DNA from: Macrococcus sp. 19Msa1099
Lineage (GTDB): Bacteria > Bacillota > Bacilli > Staphylococcales > Staphylococcaceae
DNA length: 64,000 nucleotides
Direction: 5' to 3'
Assembly (NCBI GenBank): GCA_019357535.2
Contig: CP079955.1
Coordinates: 434,001-498,000, forward strand
The notes under the pieces are model-generated. The model did not search any database, had not been told where the DNA came from, and was given only the letters and a program-made list of their open reading frames with translations. Positions 55,635-64,000 of this stretch are shown piece by piece. The position numbers and the translations under genes were made by a program. Position 1 is the stretch's first letter, and each line of letters starts with the position of its first letter.

Positions 55635-57702
55635 ACTTAATAACCAGGTCACAAAACGTCGAGAAGATGGCTTCTTTGATATTGATAAAGATCAAGAAGC
55701 GCTTAAAGTTTACTTAGAAGAAATAAAAGATAAAACGATAACATTTGATACACCGATTGCGCGTCTTAAGTATCTCGTTGAACAAGATTTTTATTATGAT
55801 TTATTTAATGAATATAACGAAACAGATTTGAACGATATTATTAAGTATGCACAAGACATTGAATTTAACTTTGCGAGTTATATGTCGGCAAGTAAATTCT
55901 TTAAAGATTATGCATTGAAAACAAATGATAAACAGCAATATCTAGAAGATTATAAAGAGCATGTTATTATTGTAAGCCTATATTTAGCTAAAGGTGATGT
56001 AAATAAGGCGAAACAATTAATCTCTGCGATGATTGAGCAACGTTATCAACCGGCGACACCTACATTTTTAAATGCAGGCCGTGCAAGACGCGGTGAGCTT
56101 GTATCTTGTTTCTTATTAGAAGTAGATGATAGTTTAAATTCTATCAACTATATCGACTCAACTGCGAAACAATTATCTAAAATTGGTGGCGGTGTTGCAA
56201 TCAACTTGTCAAAGTTACGTGCACGAGGAGAAGCAATTAAAGGCATTAAAGGTGTGGCTAAAGGTGTATTACCTGTAGCTAAAGCGCTCGAAGGCGGATT
56301 TAGTTATGCAGACCAACTAGGACAACGTCCAGGTGCAGGTGCTGTATACTTAAACATCTTCCATTATGACGTGCTCGAGTTCTTGGATACGAAGAAGGTA
56401 AATGCTGATGAAGACTTACGTTTATCGACGATTTCTACTGGACTTATCGTACCAAGTAAATTCTTTGATTTGGCGAAAGAGGGCAAAGATTTCTTTATGT
56501 TTGCACCACATACAGTGGAACGTGAATATGGTTTAACGCTAGACGATCTAAACATTGATGAAATGTATGACGAACTTGTGGAAAATCCAAATATTATGAA
56601 GAAATCTAAAGATGCACGTGAAATGTTAAACTTGATTGCTCAAACGCAACTTCAATCGGGTTATCCATACTTAATGTTTAAAGACAATGCGAACAAAGTG
56701 CATGCAAATTCGAATATCGGTCAGATTAAGATGAGCAATTTATGTACAGAAATCTTCCAATTACAAGAAACATCCATTATTAATGATTATGGCACTGAAG
56801 ATGAAATCAAACGAGATATTTCATGTAACTTAGGATCATTGAATATTGTGAATGTAATGGAATCTAAGAAATTTAAAGATTCAGTACATACTGGTATGGA
56901 TGCACTTACAACTGTGAGTGATGAAGCGGATATTAAAAATGCTCCTGGTGTGGCAAAAGCAAATCGCGAACTGCATTCGGTTGGGCTTGGTGTCATGAAC
57001 CTACATGGCTACTTAGCAAAGAATAAAATTGGATATGAATCAGAGGAAGCGAAAGAATTCGCAGCGACGTTCTTTATGATGTTAAACTATTATTCATTAG
57101 AGCGCTCTATGGAAATTGCCCTTGAACGAAATGAGACATTCGCAGACTTCGAAAAGTCAGATTATGCATCTGGTATTTATTTCGACAAATATATTGCGAA
57201 AGACTATAGACCTACAACAGACAAAGTTGTTGAACTTTTTGAAGGGATAGCAATCCCAACGCCAGAAGATTGGGCAGATCTTAAAGAAAAAGTGATGGAA
57301 AATGGACTATTCCATGCATATCGTCTTGCTATTGCACCGACACAAAGTATCTCTTATGTGCAAAATGCAACAAGTTCTGTTATGCCGATCGTTGATCAGA
57401 TTGAACGTAGAACTTATGGTAATGCTGAAACATTCTATCCTATGCCATTTTTATCACCTGAAACAATGTGGTTCTACAAATCAGCATTTAATACGGATCA
57501 AATGAAGTTGATTGATCTAATTGCAACGATTCAGGAACATATAGACCAAGGTATCAGTACAATATTATTTGTGAACAGTGATATTTCTACGAGAGAACTT
57601 GCAAGACTATACGTATATGCACATCATAAAGGTTTAAAATCACTGTATTACACAAGAAATAAATTGTTAAGTGTTGAAGAATGTACAAGCTGCGCAATCT
57701 AA
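55597..57702 (+). CDS. nrdE: Ribonucleotide reductase class Ib, alpha subunit
   Basis: 701-aa catalytic subunit. The N-terminal redox Cys lies in RRGELVSCFLLEV, the active-site region in NLCTEIFQLQE, the second Cys in RDISCNLGSLNIVNVM and the C-terminal swinging pair in ECTSCAI. The start is GTG at 55597 with AAGGTGG 9 nt upstream, inside nrdI. Followed by an intercistronic hairpin before nrdF. Confidence 0.97.
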   Translation: MNIAQEKQYNHIELNNQVTKRREDGFFDIDKDQEALKVYLEEIKDKTITFDTPIARLKYLVEQDFYYDLFNEYNETDLNDIIKYAQDIEFNFASYMSASKFFKDYALKTNDKQQYLEDYKEHVIIVSLYLAKGDVNKAKQLISAMIEQRYQPATPTFLNAGRARRGELVSCFLLEVDDSLNSINYIDSTAKQLSKIGGGVAINLSKLRARGEAIKGIKGVAKGVLPVAKALEGGFSYADQLGQRPGAGAVYLNIFHYDVLEFLDTKKVNADEDLRLSTISTGLIVPSKFFDLAKEGKDFFMFAPHTVEREYGLTLDDLNIDEMYDELVENPNIMKKSKDAREMLNLIAQTQLQSGYPYLMFKDNANKVHANSNIGQIKMSNLCTEIFQLQETSIINDYGTEDEIKRDISCNLGSLNIVNVMESKKFKDSVHTGMDALTTVSDEADIKNAPGVAKANRELHSVGLGVMNLHGYLAKNKIGYESEEAKEFAATFFMMLNYYSLERSMEIALERNETFADFEKSDYASGIYFDKYIAKDYRPTTDKVVELFEGIAIPTPEDWADLKEKVMENGLFHAYRLAIAPTQSISYVQNATSSVMPIVDQIERRTYGNAETFYPMPFLSPETMWFYKSAFNTDQMKLIDLIATIQEHIDQGISTILFVNSDISTRELARLYVYAHHKGLKSLYYTRNKLLSVEECTSCAI

Positions 57703-57706
57703 ATCA

Positions 57707-57732
57707 TTAAAGGCTGAGTTATCAGCCTTTAA
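57707..57732 (+). promoter_or_regulatory. Intercistronic hairpin between nrdE and nrdF
   Basis: TTAAAGGCTGA / TCAGCCTTTAA (57707-57717, 57722-57732), 11-bp perfect stem with a 4-nt loop and no T run, so it is not a typical terminator. Confidence 0.6.
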
Positions 57733-57763
57733 AATATGTATAACAATCAAAAGGACTGAAAAT

Positions 57764-58732
57764 ATGATAGCCGTTAACTGGAATACACAAGAAGACATGA
57801 CAAATATGTTCTGGAGACAGAATATCTCACAGATGTGGGTAGAATCAGAATTTAAAGTTTCAAAAGATATTGCAAGCTGGAAAGAGTTGACTGAAGATGA
57901 AAAGTATACATTCAACCATGCACTTGCTGGTCTCACAGGATTAGATACTCATCAAGCGGACGATGGTATGCCACTCATCGGTCTGCATACGAAAGATTTA
58001 CGTAAAAAAGCAGTTTATTCATTTATGGGGATGATGGAGCAGATACATGCAAAAAGTTATTCTCATATTTTCACTACGCTCTTACCATCTGCTGAAACGA
58101 ATGAATTGCTTGATAACTGGGTTGTGAATGAACCGCATCTAAAGTTTAAATCAGAAAAGATCGTTTCTAGATACCATAAACTTTGGGGCAAAGAAGCGAC
58201 AATCTATGATCAGTATATGGCACGTGTTGCCAGCGTATTCTTAGAGACGTTTTTATTCTATAGTGGATTTTATTATCCACTATACTTAGCTGGTCAAGGT
58301 CGCATGACGACGAGTGGAGAGATTATTCGTAAGATTCTGCTAGACGAATCTATTCATGGTGTATTTACAGGATTAGATGCACAAAGTTTACGCAATGAAT
58401 TAACAGATGATGAGAAATTGCGTGCAGATAAAGAGATGTATGATTTATTAAAGGAACTCTATGCAAATGAAGAGCGTTATACTAAGATGCTGTATGACCG
58501 TGTCGGGCTCACAGAGGATGTCTTAAATTATGTACAGTATAACGGTAACAAAGCATTAGCAAACTTAGGATTCGAACCTTATTTTGAAGAGAAAGGCTTC
58601 AATCCAATCATTGAGAATGCCTTAAACACTTCTACGAAAAACCACGACTTCTTCAGTGTTAAAGGTGACGGTTACGTTATCGCATTAAACGTAGAAGCAT
58701 TAACAGACGAAGACTTCCAATTTGAATCTTAA
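57764..58732 (+). CDS. nrdF: Ribonucleotide reductase class Ib, beta subunit
   Basis: 322-aa dimetal-tyrosyl radical subunit. Metal-binding and radical region lies in GLTGLDTHQADDGMP, EQIHAKSYSHIF and DESIHGVFTGLDAQ. I chose the ATG at 57764 because AAAGGA lies upstream and the family starts with MIAVNWN; a longer frame from 57671 runs through the hairpin. Ends at a terminator. Confidence 0.97.
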   Translation: MIAVNWNTQEDMTNMFWRQNISQMWVESEFKVSKDIASWKELTEDEKYTFNHALAGLTGLDTHQADDGMPLIGLHTKDLRKKAVYSFMGMMEQIHAKSYSHIFTTLLPSAETNELLDNWVVNEPHLKFKSEKIVSRYHKLWGKEATIYDQYMARVASVFLETFLFYSGFYYPLYLAGQGRMTTSGEIIRKILLDESIHGVFTGLDAQSLRNELTDDEKLRADKEMYDLLKELYANEERYTKMLYDRVGLTEDVLNYVQYNGNKALANLGFEPYFEEKGFNPIIENALNTSTKNHDFFSVKGDGYVIALNVEALTDEDFQFES

Positions 58733-58740
58733 TATTTGAC

Positions 58741-58771
58741 GAGCTTGTGACAAATGTCGCAAGCTCTTTTT
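58741..58771 (+). terminator. nrd operon terminator
   Basis: GAGCTTGTGAC / GTCGCAAGCTC stem with a T run, just after nrdF. Confidence 0.85.
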
Positions 58772-58859
58772 AAGTACAGTATTTGTCACAAATTGGACAT
58801 TGCTAGAAATATATAAAACAGACATAATTGTAAGCGTATAAATATTGAGGAGGAACATT

Positions 58860-59609
58860 ATGAACGCAAAAAGATTATTGATGATAGGTCTATGCACAGT
58901 TGCTTTAGCAGCATGTGGCAAAGAAGAAAAGAAAGAAGGGCATGAAGGGCATGAAAATCATGCAACAACATCTGATAAAAAAGTACAACCGTTAACGGTA
59001 GATCTAACTGTACCTGAGCATGTAGAAAAGGGGAAAACAGTAGAAATTAAAGCACTCGTGAAACATGGAAAAGAAAAAGTGAATGATGCTGATGAAGTAA
59101 TGTTTGAAGTGATTAAAGATGGCGATACAAAAAATTCTGTTAAAGAAAAAGTTAAAGAAGCAAAAGATGGTGTTTACACGTTTACATATAACTTTAAAGA
59201 AGATGGCACATATAACATTATTAGCCATGTTACAGCATTTAACCAGCATACAATGCCGAATAAAGAAATAACGATTGGAGATGCTGCACAACAGCATAGT
59301 CATCAAGATCACCATCATGCCGGTATGATACATATAATGGATATTAAAGCAGAGAAAGATAAAGAAACAACATTAATGATGCATGTAATGGATGCAGAAG
59401 GCAAGCCGTTAACAGAGGCATCTGTTGCAAGATTTGAAGTGAAGACACCTTCTGGAAAGACTGAGTGGGTGGACTTGCAGGAAAGTAAACTCGGAGAATA
59501 TGAAACAAAACATACATTTGCTGAGAGTGGAAAATATACCGTTACAGCACATGCAGAAAAGCAACCCGACTTTCATGTTCATAATGATACAGAATTTGAA
59601 GTGAAATAA
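58860..59609 (+). CDS. His-rich FixH/YtkA-like lipoprotein
   Basis: 249-aa lipoprotein: LAAC lipobox with C19 lipidated, a His-rich segment (GHEGHENHA, then HSHQDHHHAG at about 140-150) and two beta-sandwich domains of the FixH/YtkA type. It may bind copper or other metals at the cell surface. I chose the ATG at 58860, with GAGGAGG upstream; the TTG at 58845 lies inside that site. A terminator follows. Confidence 0.82.
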   Translation: MNAKRLLMIGLCTVALAACGKEEKKEGHEGHENHATTSDKKVQPLTVDLTVPEHVEKGKTVEIKALVKHGKEKVNDADEVMFEVIKDGDTKNSVKEKVKEAKDGVYTFTYNFKEDGTYNIISHVTAFNQHTMPNKEITIGDAAQQHSHQDHHHAGMIHIMDIKAEKDKETTLMMHVMDAEGKPLTEASVARFEVKTPSGKTEWVDLQESKLGEYETKHTFAESGKYTVTAHAEKQPDFHVHNDTEFEVK

Positions 59610-59622
59610 GCGCGTCAATAAT

Positions 59623-59662
59623 AAAGAGCTTGAGATATCATACTGTATATCTCAAGCTCTTT
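59623..59662. terminator. Bidirectional terminator between lipoprotein and murB
   Basis: Perfect 16-bp arms (59623-59638 / 59647-59662) with an 8-nt loop and T runs on both sides. Confidence 0.9.
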
Positions 59663-59685
59663 TTGGCTAATATTAACTCTTTTTA

Positions 59686-60600
59686 TTATAATGGTTCTCC
59701 GATAATTCTTACTTCTGTTTCTAGCGCGATGCCTGAATTTTTATAGACAGTTTCCTGAATATGGGCAATCATATTTTCGTAATCAGTCGCAGTTCCTTCG
59801 TTCACATTTACGATAAAGCCAGCATGTTTTTCAGACACTTGCACGCCGCCGATGATGTGACCTTGTAACTGTGCCTCTTGAATAAGTTTACCAGCAAAGT
59901 GACCCGGCGGACGTCTAAACACACTCCCGCAAGATGGGTATTCTAGTGGCTGCTTTGATTCTCGACGTTCAGTGAGTATGTCCATTTGTGACTGGATAGA
60001 CTTAATATCCCCAGGAGCAAGCTTAAAACTAGCTTCAAGTACGACAAAATGTTCTTTTTGGATAATACTAGTACGGTAGTCAAGTTCTAATGCCTGATTA
60101 TCAAGTGAGATGATTTCACCCTCATGGTTAATGACTAAAGCATGATCAATCACATCCTTAATTTCACCGCCATAAGCTCCAGCATTCATAAATACAGCAC
60201 CGCCAACAGAGCCTGGAATACCACACGCAAATTCAAGACCGGTTAAATGATGGTCTCTTGCAGTTCTGCTAACATCGATAATCGCTGCACCACTGCTGGC
60301 AGTTATACACTGCCCATTAACTTTTATTTTGGTAAGGTTAAGTAGACTGATAACGATGCCTCTAATGCCACCATCTCGAATGATAATATTTGAACCATTC
60401 CCTAAAAATGTAACTGGGGTATCATTTTGTTTAGCTACATTTAATGCGGCCTGTACCTCTGCATAGTTTGTCGGTATGACATATATATCAGCATTGCCAC
60501 CAGTTTTCGTATAAGTATATTTCTTTAATGGTTCATTGATTTTTATATGTTCTGACTGAATAGATTTCTTCAGCTGATCGACTATAGTATGTAATTGCAT
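59686..60600 (-). CDS. murB: UDP-N-acetylenolpyruvoylglucosamine reductase
   Basis: 304-aa flavoprotein that completes UDP-MurNAc synthesis. It has the FAD-binding region [12 protein letters not shown] and [15 protein letters not shown], the [11 protein letters not shown] segment with the catalytic Ser, and a C-terminal RIIGE. I chose the ATG at 60600, where AAAGGG is upstream and the family start aligns. 54 bp downstream of the GrpB gene, so cotranscription is possible. Confidence 0.96.
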   Translation of the reverse strand: MQLHTIVDQLKKSIQSEHIKINEPLKKYTYTKTGGNADIYVIPTNYAEVQAALNVAKQNDTPVTFLGNGSNIIIRDGGIRGIVISLLNLTKIKVNGQCITASSGAAIIDVSRTARDHHLTGLEFACGIPGSVGGAVFMNAGAYGGEIKDVIDHALVINHEGEIISLDNQALELDYRTSIIQKEHFVVLEASFKLAPGDIKSIQSQMDILTERRESKQPLEYPSCGSVFRRPPGHFAGKLIQEAQLQGHIIGGVQVSEKHAGFIVNVNEGTATDYENMIAHIQETVYKNSGIALETEVRIIGEPL

Positions 60601-60654
60601 AAATGTTCGCCCTTTCATTGAATTCATTCCTCATTATAGCAAAGGATAGCATAA

Positions 60655-61152
60655 TTAGACAGAAAGACATTGATGAAACCATGACGATTTTTCATCTTCA
60701 TATTGTTTCAAGTTGAGATGCGCATCAATCTTCTGTTTAAAATGATTATATTCCGTAATATGATTCAGTAAATAGCGTTGCCCTTCCAAATATTGAACTT
60801 GTTTTTTACTATCTTTCTCAACAATATGAAGTCGTACTTGTTCATTAAGTGTTTTAAGACTATCAAACTGAGAAAAGACACATTTTTTCTTATATGGATG
60901 ATGTAATCTATAAAATCCTGATAAGTTTAAACGTTTTTCATCCAATGTTGTTATTTCATGAAGGCGCTTCACAATTACAAGAATGTCGATAATTCCTGAA
61001 GTATTTGCTCCTTCAATTGCAGTAGAGCCGATATGATATGTTTTAATCACTGGTGAATCGAGCAGGTTTAATAAACTTTGCTGTATTATTTTGTACTCTG
61101 ATACATAGCGATCAGGGGAATAGTTGATAAAATTATTAGGTTTTACTTTCAT
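60655..61152 (-). CDS. GrpB family protein (UPF0157)
   Basis: 165-aa protein with the GrpB nucleotidyltransferase-like motif YHIGSTAIEGANTSGIIDILV at about residues 38-58; the usual GSTAVPGLPAKPIID pattern has diverged. Function unknown. I chose ATG 61152, with GAAAGGAAGA upstream; TTG at 61170 overlaps that site. Upstream of murB. Confidence 0.85.
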   Translation of the reverse strand: MKVKPNNFINYSPDRYVSEYKIIQQSLLNLLDSPVIKTYHIGSTAIEGANTSGIIDILVIVKRLHEITTLDEKRLNLSGFYRLHHPYKKKCVFSQFDSLKTLNEQVRLHIVEKDSKKQVQYLEGQRYLLNHITEYNHFKQKIDAHLNLKQYEDEKSSWFHQCLSV

Positions 61153-61242
61153 TTTAAATCTTCCTTTCAAGTTTGAAAAAATAAATCATGTTTTCATTCT
61201 AATCATTTTTAGGTATAATATTGATATCTAAGGAGAGCCGAT

Positions 61243-62142
61243 ATGAATAAAATTAATATATTTATATATTTAATAATGAGTATATCAATTATTCTTGCAG
61301 CGTGTGGGGATAAAGTGACATCTGATATTAAAAATTATAAAGCGGAAATGCATGATGTACAATCAGAAGAAAAGAAGCTTGTACATGAATTGGATAAACT
61401 AGGTTTAGATAAAGCTGATCAATTGCTCGGATCGGAAGTAACAGAAGAAAAGAAAAAGAAGTTGAAGTTAATTGAAGAATCGATACATAACAAGATAAGG
61501 CCCCAGTTGAAAGTTTATGAACAAAAAGTAAAAGCCATTAACCCTGAAACCTCTGAAGTAAAGGAAGTTCATAACATTTATAAAAGAAATTTAATCAAGA
61601 AAAAACAGTTTATTCTGGATCTGGAACACTATATGAAGTTGTTTAATCAATCGATTCAATCTAATGAAAAGATACTTCAGTATACGGAAGTATTTGAAAA
61701 AAATAAGGCTTTAAGTGAACAATATGCAAATCAAGTTTCAGCCAATGGGAAAGACGCAAAGGAATACGAACTATTAGCGGATGTTATTAATGACAATAGT
61801 GAGCAGCTTAAAAACAAAGTTGAATATTTATCAACTGATGCAACGGTTAAACAAAAGCAGCAGTATATTGAAAGTAAACTACTCCCATTTCTAAAATCGA
61901 ATATTGACAAACTTAATCAGACTCAGATCTCTTCAAAAAATGTATTGGGTATGCGTAAAGCAACAATTGAAATTTATTATAGCCTGATGAACTATTATAG
62001 AGAACGTAAGCTTGCGATGAATATTGAAACAAAGTTACAAAATATGCCGATTCAAGATATTCTGAAAAATACAAAATATATCCAGTCAATCGATGATGAA
62101 TATTATGAAGCATTAGGAAAGCTAGAAGAAAAAAATAAATGA
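61243..62142 (+). CDS. YkyA-family putative cell-wall-binding lipoprotein
   Basis: 299-aa lipoprotein with lipobox LAAC (C21) and long helical, charged stretches typical of the YkyA family (Bacillus YkyA). The EEKKLVHELDKLGL region and the end helix are heptad-like. AAGGAG precedes the ATG. Its end is part of a terminator hairpin shared with the next, convergent gene. Confidence 0.8.
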   Translation: MNKINIFIYLIMSISIILAACGDKVTSDIKNYKAEMHDVQSEEKKLVHELDKLGLDKADQLLGSEVTEEKKKKLKLIEESIHNKIRPQLKVYEQKVKAINPETSEVKEVHNIYKRNLIKKKQFILDLEHYMKLFNQSIQSNEKILQYTEVFEKNKALSEQYANQVSANGKDAKEYELLADVINDNSEQLKNKVEYLSTDATVKQKQQYIESKLLPFLKSNIDKLNQTQISSKNVLGMRKATIEIYYSLMNYYRERKLAMNIETKLQNMPIQDILKNTKYIQSIDDEYYEALGKLEEKNK

Positions 62143-62167
62143 TACCATTATAAGGTATCATTTATTT
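62133..62167. terminator. Bidirectional terminator overlapping both stop codons
   Basis: AAATAAATGATACC / GGTATCATTTATTT (62133-62146, 62154-62167) with T runs on both sides; the stop codons of the YkyA and 71-aa genes fall inside the arms. Confidence 0.88.
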
Positions 62168-62377
62168 TTTTAAATATTGTTGTTCCTTCTGTTTCTTTGA
62201 TATGATGATGTTTTTAGAAATTACTGTAAGCACCCAGATGATAAATGCAGCAATAATGATGAATGAAAGTCCGCTATGATTTTTGAAATCAATGACAAAC
62301 AATACTACGTAAATAAACAGACATAAATTAATGGTATCTACGAAAGTCCAGCGTTTTAATGGATATTTTTGATTCAT
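62162..62377 (-). CDS. Small membrane protein, unknown function
   Basis: 71 aa with two hydrophobic helices (about 14-31 and 37-56) and a basic C-terminus. TTGGAGG lies 6-7 nt before the ATG at 62377, and its end shares a terminator with the YkyA gene. No recognised family. Confidence 0.6.
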   Translation of the reverse strand: MNQKYPLKRWTFVDTINLCLFIYVVLFVIDFKNHSGLSFIIIAAFIIWVLTVISKNIIISKKQKEQQYLKK

Positions 62378-62521
62378 TATAACCTCCAATAAAGATATTT
62401 ATTTCATTATATCATGTGTATTATATTAAGATAGGGGTATAATAAATATTAATGCGATTGCTAAATACGTAGAAGCGTGATATATTTTATCTTTGAAGGC
62501 ACAGATAGGTGGAAAAATAAG

Positions 62522-62842
62522 ATGATGATTAAAATTAATACAATCGAGCAGTTCGAGAAGTTATTAGAAGAACATACGAATGTATATTTCCTGAAACACT
62601 CTGACACTTGTCCAATCTCTGCAAGTGCATATGACCAGTTCGAGAACTTTATGTATGAAAGAGATATTAATGGTTATTACTTAATTGTTCAGCAGGCTAG
62701 AGAACTTTCAGACTATATTGCTGATTTAACTAAAGTAAAGCATGAATCTCCTCAAGCTTTTTATTTCTCAGATAAAACTGTGAAATGGCATGACAGTCAT
62801 AGAAATATTACAATAGCAAATCTTTCTAAAGCAGAAGAATAG
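62522..62842 (+). CDS. BrxC/YtxJ-family monothiol bacilliredoxin
   Basis: 106-aa thioredoxin-fold protein. KHSDTCPISASAY holds a single active Cys in the TCPIS position, as in YtxJ/BrxC, which removes bacillithiol from protein cysteines. AGGTGG lies 9 nt before the ATG at 62522. An ATG three bases on is also possible. Monocistronic. Confidence 0.85.
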   Translation: MMIKINTIEQFEKLLEEHTNVYFLKHSDTCPISASAYDQFENFMYERDINGYYLIVQQARELSDYIADLTKVKHESPQAFYFSDKTVKWHDSHRNITIANLSKAEE

Positions 62843-62914
62843 AATGTACGATGCTTTATCAAAACAATCGATAACTAATAGAATTTCTATTAGTTATTTA
62901 TTTTGGAGGAAACG

Positions 62915-63985
62915 ATGAAGATATTAATAGCGATGGATACTTTCTTTAATACGTTGTATTCTCAACATGCGAATCAGTATGTATATGACGGGATAGAGAC
63001 AGAAGATGCAAATGTAGTGATGGTACCATTATTTGAGAGCGATAAAAATATGATTGATGCTCTGCTCACATGGGAAAAAGGTGCGAAACTCTCACAGCAA
63101 GTATATAATGGCAATTTGGTTGAAACAGATATTCAAGTCGCACGTGTTGCTCACGATACAATGCTAATTGATGCAGGACAGTTCTTAAATAGTGAAGTGC
63201 CTGAAGAAACGTCAAGTTACGGACTTGGTCAGATGCTGATGAATGGTTTGGATATGGGAATGACATCGTTTATTATCTCGTTAGGAAATGTTGCAGTATT
63301 CGATGCAGGTGCAGGGATGCTACAGGCATTAGGTGCTAAGTTCTATGATCGAGATCATCAGTTGATTGATAGTGTGATGCATCAAGGGCTGCTTAAATTT
63401 GTACGTTACATGCATTTTGATGATATGGATTCAAGATTAAAACATGTGAACTTCAAAATTATTTCTGACCATAAATATCATAATTACGGAAAAAAAAGTC
63501 AAGTCAGTGCGCAGGACTATGCTTTTGACGTTAAGCAACGAGTAGATAATAGTATATGGTATATGCTACAGCAATTTAAAAAGCACGGCTTAGATTATAC
63601 ATACTCTCCATATGGAGGGGATGGTGGAGCGCTTAGAACAATCTTTGAACAATACTTTAAAGCAGATATCAGAACTTCCGCACAACTCATCTTTGAACGA
63701 ACGCATATTGAATCTTTATTAGAAGAAGCAGATGTGATTATTTATGGTGGAGGAAGTAACGAAGAGACATCAGGCTCATTGATTGTCAGTGAAATCAACA
63801 ACCGCATCGATGAAAGTAAGCAATATATTTATCTTTCTGCAGGTAAACAATTTCTTGCGCATCATATAAAGGATAGCGTCGTACCACTAAATGTCTATCC
63901 AGAAGTTACTGAGCTTACAGAAGATATACAGATCGGATTACAGTTGCAGCAAGCTATTCAAAGTATCATGAAATTAAGTAAGTAA
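62915..63985 (+). CDS. Glycerate kinase-like protein, divergent
   Basis: 356-aa protein of the GlxK/GarK glycerate kinase family, recognised by overall order and by DAGAGMLQALGAKFYD. Conserved motifs are altered: the usual DSFKGSLSA reads DTFFNTLYS, and GGSATNDGG reads GNVAVFDAG; VITGEGRID reads IIYGGGSNE. The loss of Lys and Ser/Thr suggests weak or lost kinase activity. I chose the ATG at 62915, with GGAGGA upstream; a TTG at 62903 overlaps that site. Confidence 0.8.
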   Translation: MKILIAMDTFFNTLYSQHANQYVYDGIETEDANVVMVPLFESDKNMIDALLTWEKGAKLSQQVYNGNLVETDIQVARVAHDTMLIDAGQFLNSEVPEETSSYGLGQMLMNGLDMGMTSFIISLGNVAVFDAGAGMLQALGAKFYDRDHQLIDSVMHQGLLKFVRYMHFDDMDSRLKHVNFKIISDHKYHNYGKKSQVSAQDYAFDVKQRVDNSIWYMLQQFKKHGLDYTYSPYGGDGGALRTIFEQYFKADIRTSAQLIFERTHIESLLEEADVIIYGGGSNEETSGSLIVSEINNRIDESKQYIYLSAGKQFLAHHIKDSVVPLNVYPEVTELTEDIQIGLQLQQAIQSIMKLSK

Positions 63986-64000
63986 TATAAGACCCGAACA

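Noticed and set aside
1-64000. CRISPR arrays, tRNA, rRNA, T-boxes, insertion sequences or prophage
   Set aside because: No regularly spaced repeats, clover-leaf genes, transposase-like frames or integrases seen on either strand.

Overview
The window is chromosomal DNA from a low-GC Gram-positive bacterium of the family Staphylococcaceae. The gene set and order strongly resemble Staphylococcus: pflBA, uppP, mgrA, fruRKA, mpfA, queCDE, pabA/pabBC, ltaS, recQ, an Opu transporter, hisC, dgk, queF, nrdIEF and murB. The saePQRS genes that I recall near queE in S. aureus are absent, and there are several non-aureus genes (a second dtpT, an M6 metalloprotease, an alpha/beta hydrolase next to mpfA). 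Macrococcus or a close relative is my best guess, but sequence comparison would be needed. Nearly all of the window is ordinary housekeeping DNA. I saw no phage, insertion sequence, CRISPR array, tRNA or rRNA.

Layout. 1-6.3 kb: the 3' part of a CPA1 Na+/H+ antiporter, the anaerobic pflB-pflA operon with Rex-like sites, an acetyltransferase and a cupin. 6.4-12.3 kb: an accessory-looking + strand block of secreted proteins (a coiled-coil lipoprotein, a lipoprotein with a GATase-like domain, an M6 metalloprotease), two acetyltransferases and a DUF523 protein. 12.3-21 kb: a YaiI protein, a charged coiled-coil protein, a MarR regulator, uppP, the CydDC-type ABC pair, DegV, mgrA and a CobW GTPase. 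21-28.3 kb: fruR-fruK-fruA with a phased operator, an alpha/beta hydrolase, mpfA behind an unusual structured leader, a DUF3817 protein and rsuA. 28.4-32 kb: AIM24, aldo/keto reductase, YwiC-like, GlsB (sigma-B promoter) and a membrane protein. 32-37.6 kb: queCDE behind a preQ1-I riboswitch, pabA, a pabB-pabC fusion and a solitary PxpC-like gene. 37.8-41 kb: ltaS, a 141-bp tandem repeat and a ZIP transporter. 41-49 kb: ABC-F, recQ, Opu transporter, hisC and a deoxyribonucleotidase. 49-55 kb: dgk, two tandem dtpT genes (one with CodY-like sites), and queF with a DMT transporter. 55-64 kb: nrdIEF with paired NrdR boxes, a FixH-like lipoprotein, murB, GrpB, a YkyA lipoprotein, a BrxC-like protein and a divergent glycerate kinase.

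Functional links. queC, queD and queE make preQ0 and queF reduces it to preQ1, the presumed ligand of the riboswitch. fruA imports fructose as fructose-1-phosphate and fruK phosphorylates it, under FruR. pflA activates pflB for anaerobic pyruvate cleavage. nrdI, nrdE and nrdF form one class Ib ribonucleotide reductase. Most transcription units end in long perfect hairpins, many of them shared by convergent genes.

The least explained signals are the mpfA leader (25.7-25.9 kb), the 141-bp tandem repeat (39.8-40.1 kb), the four TGAWTGA repeats at 10-bp spacing before fruR, and the secreted M6-protease block.
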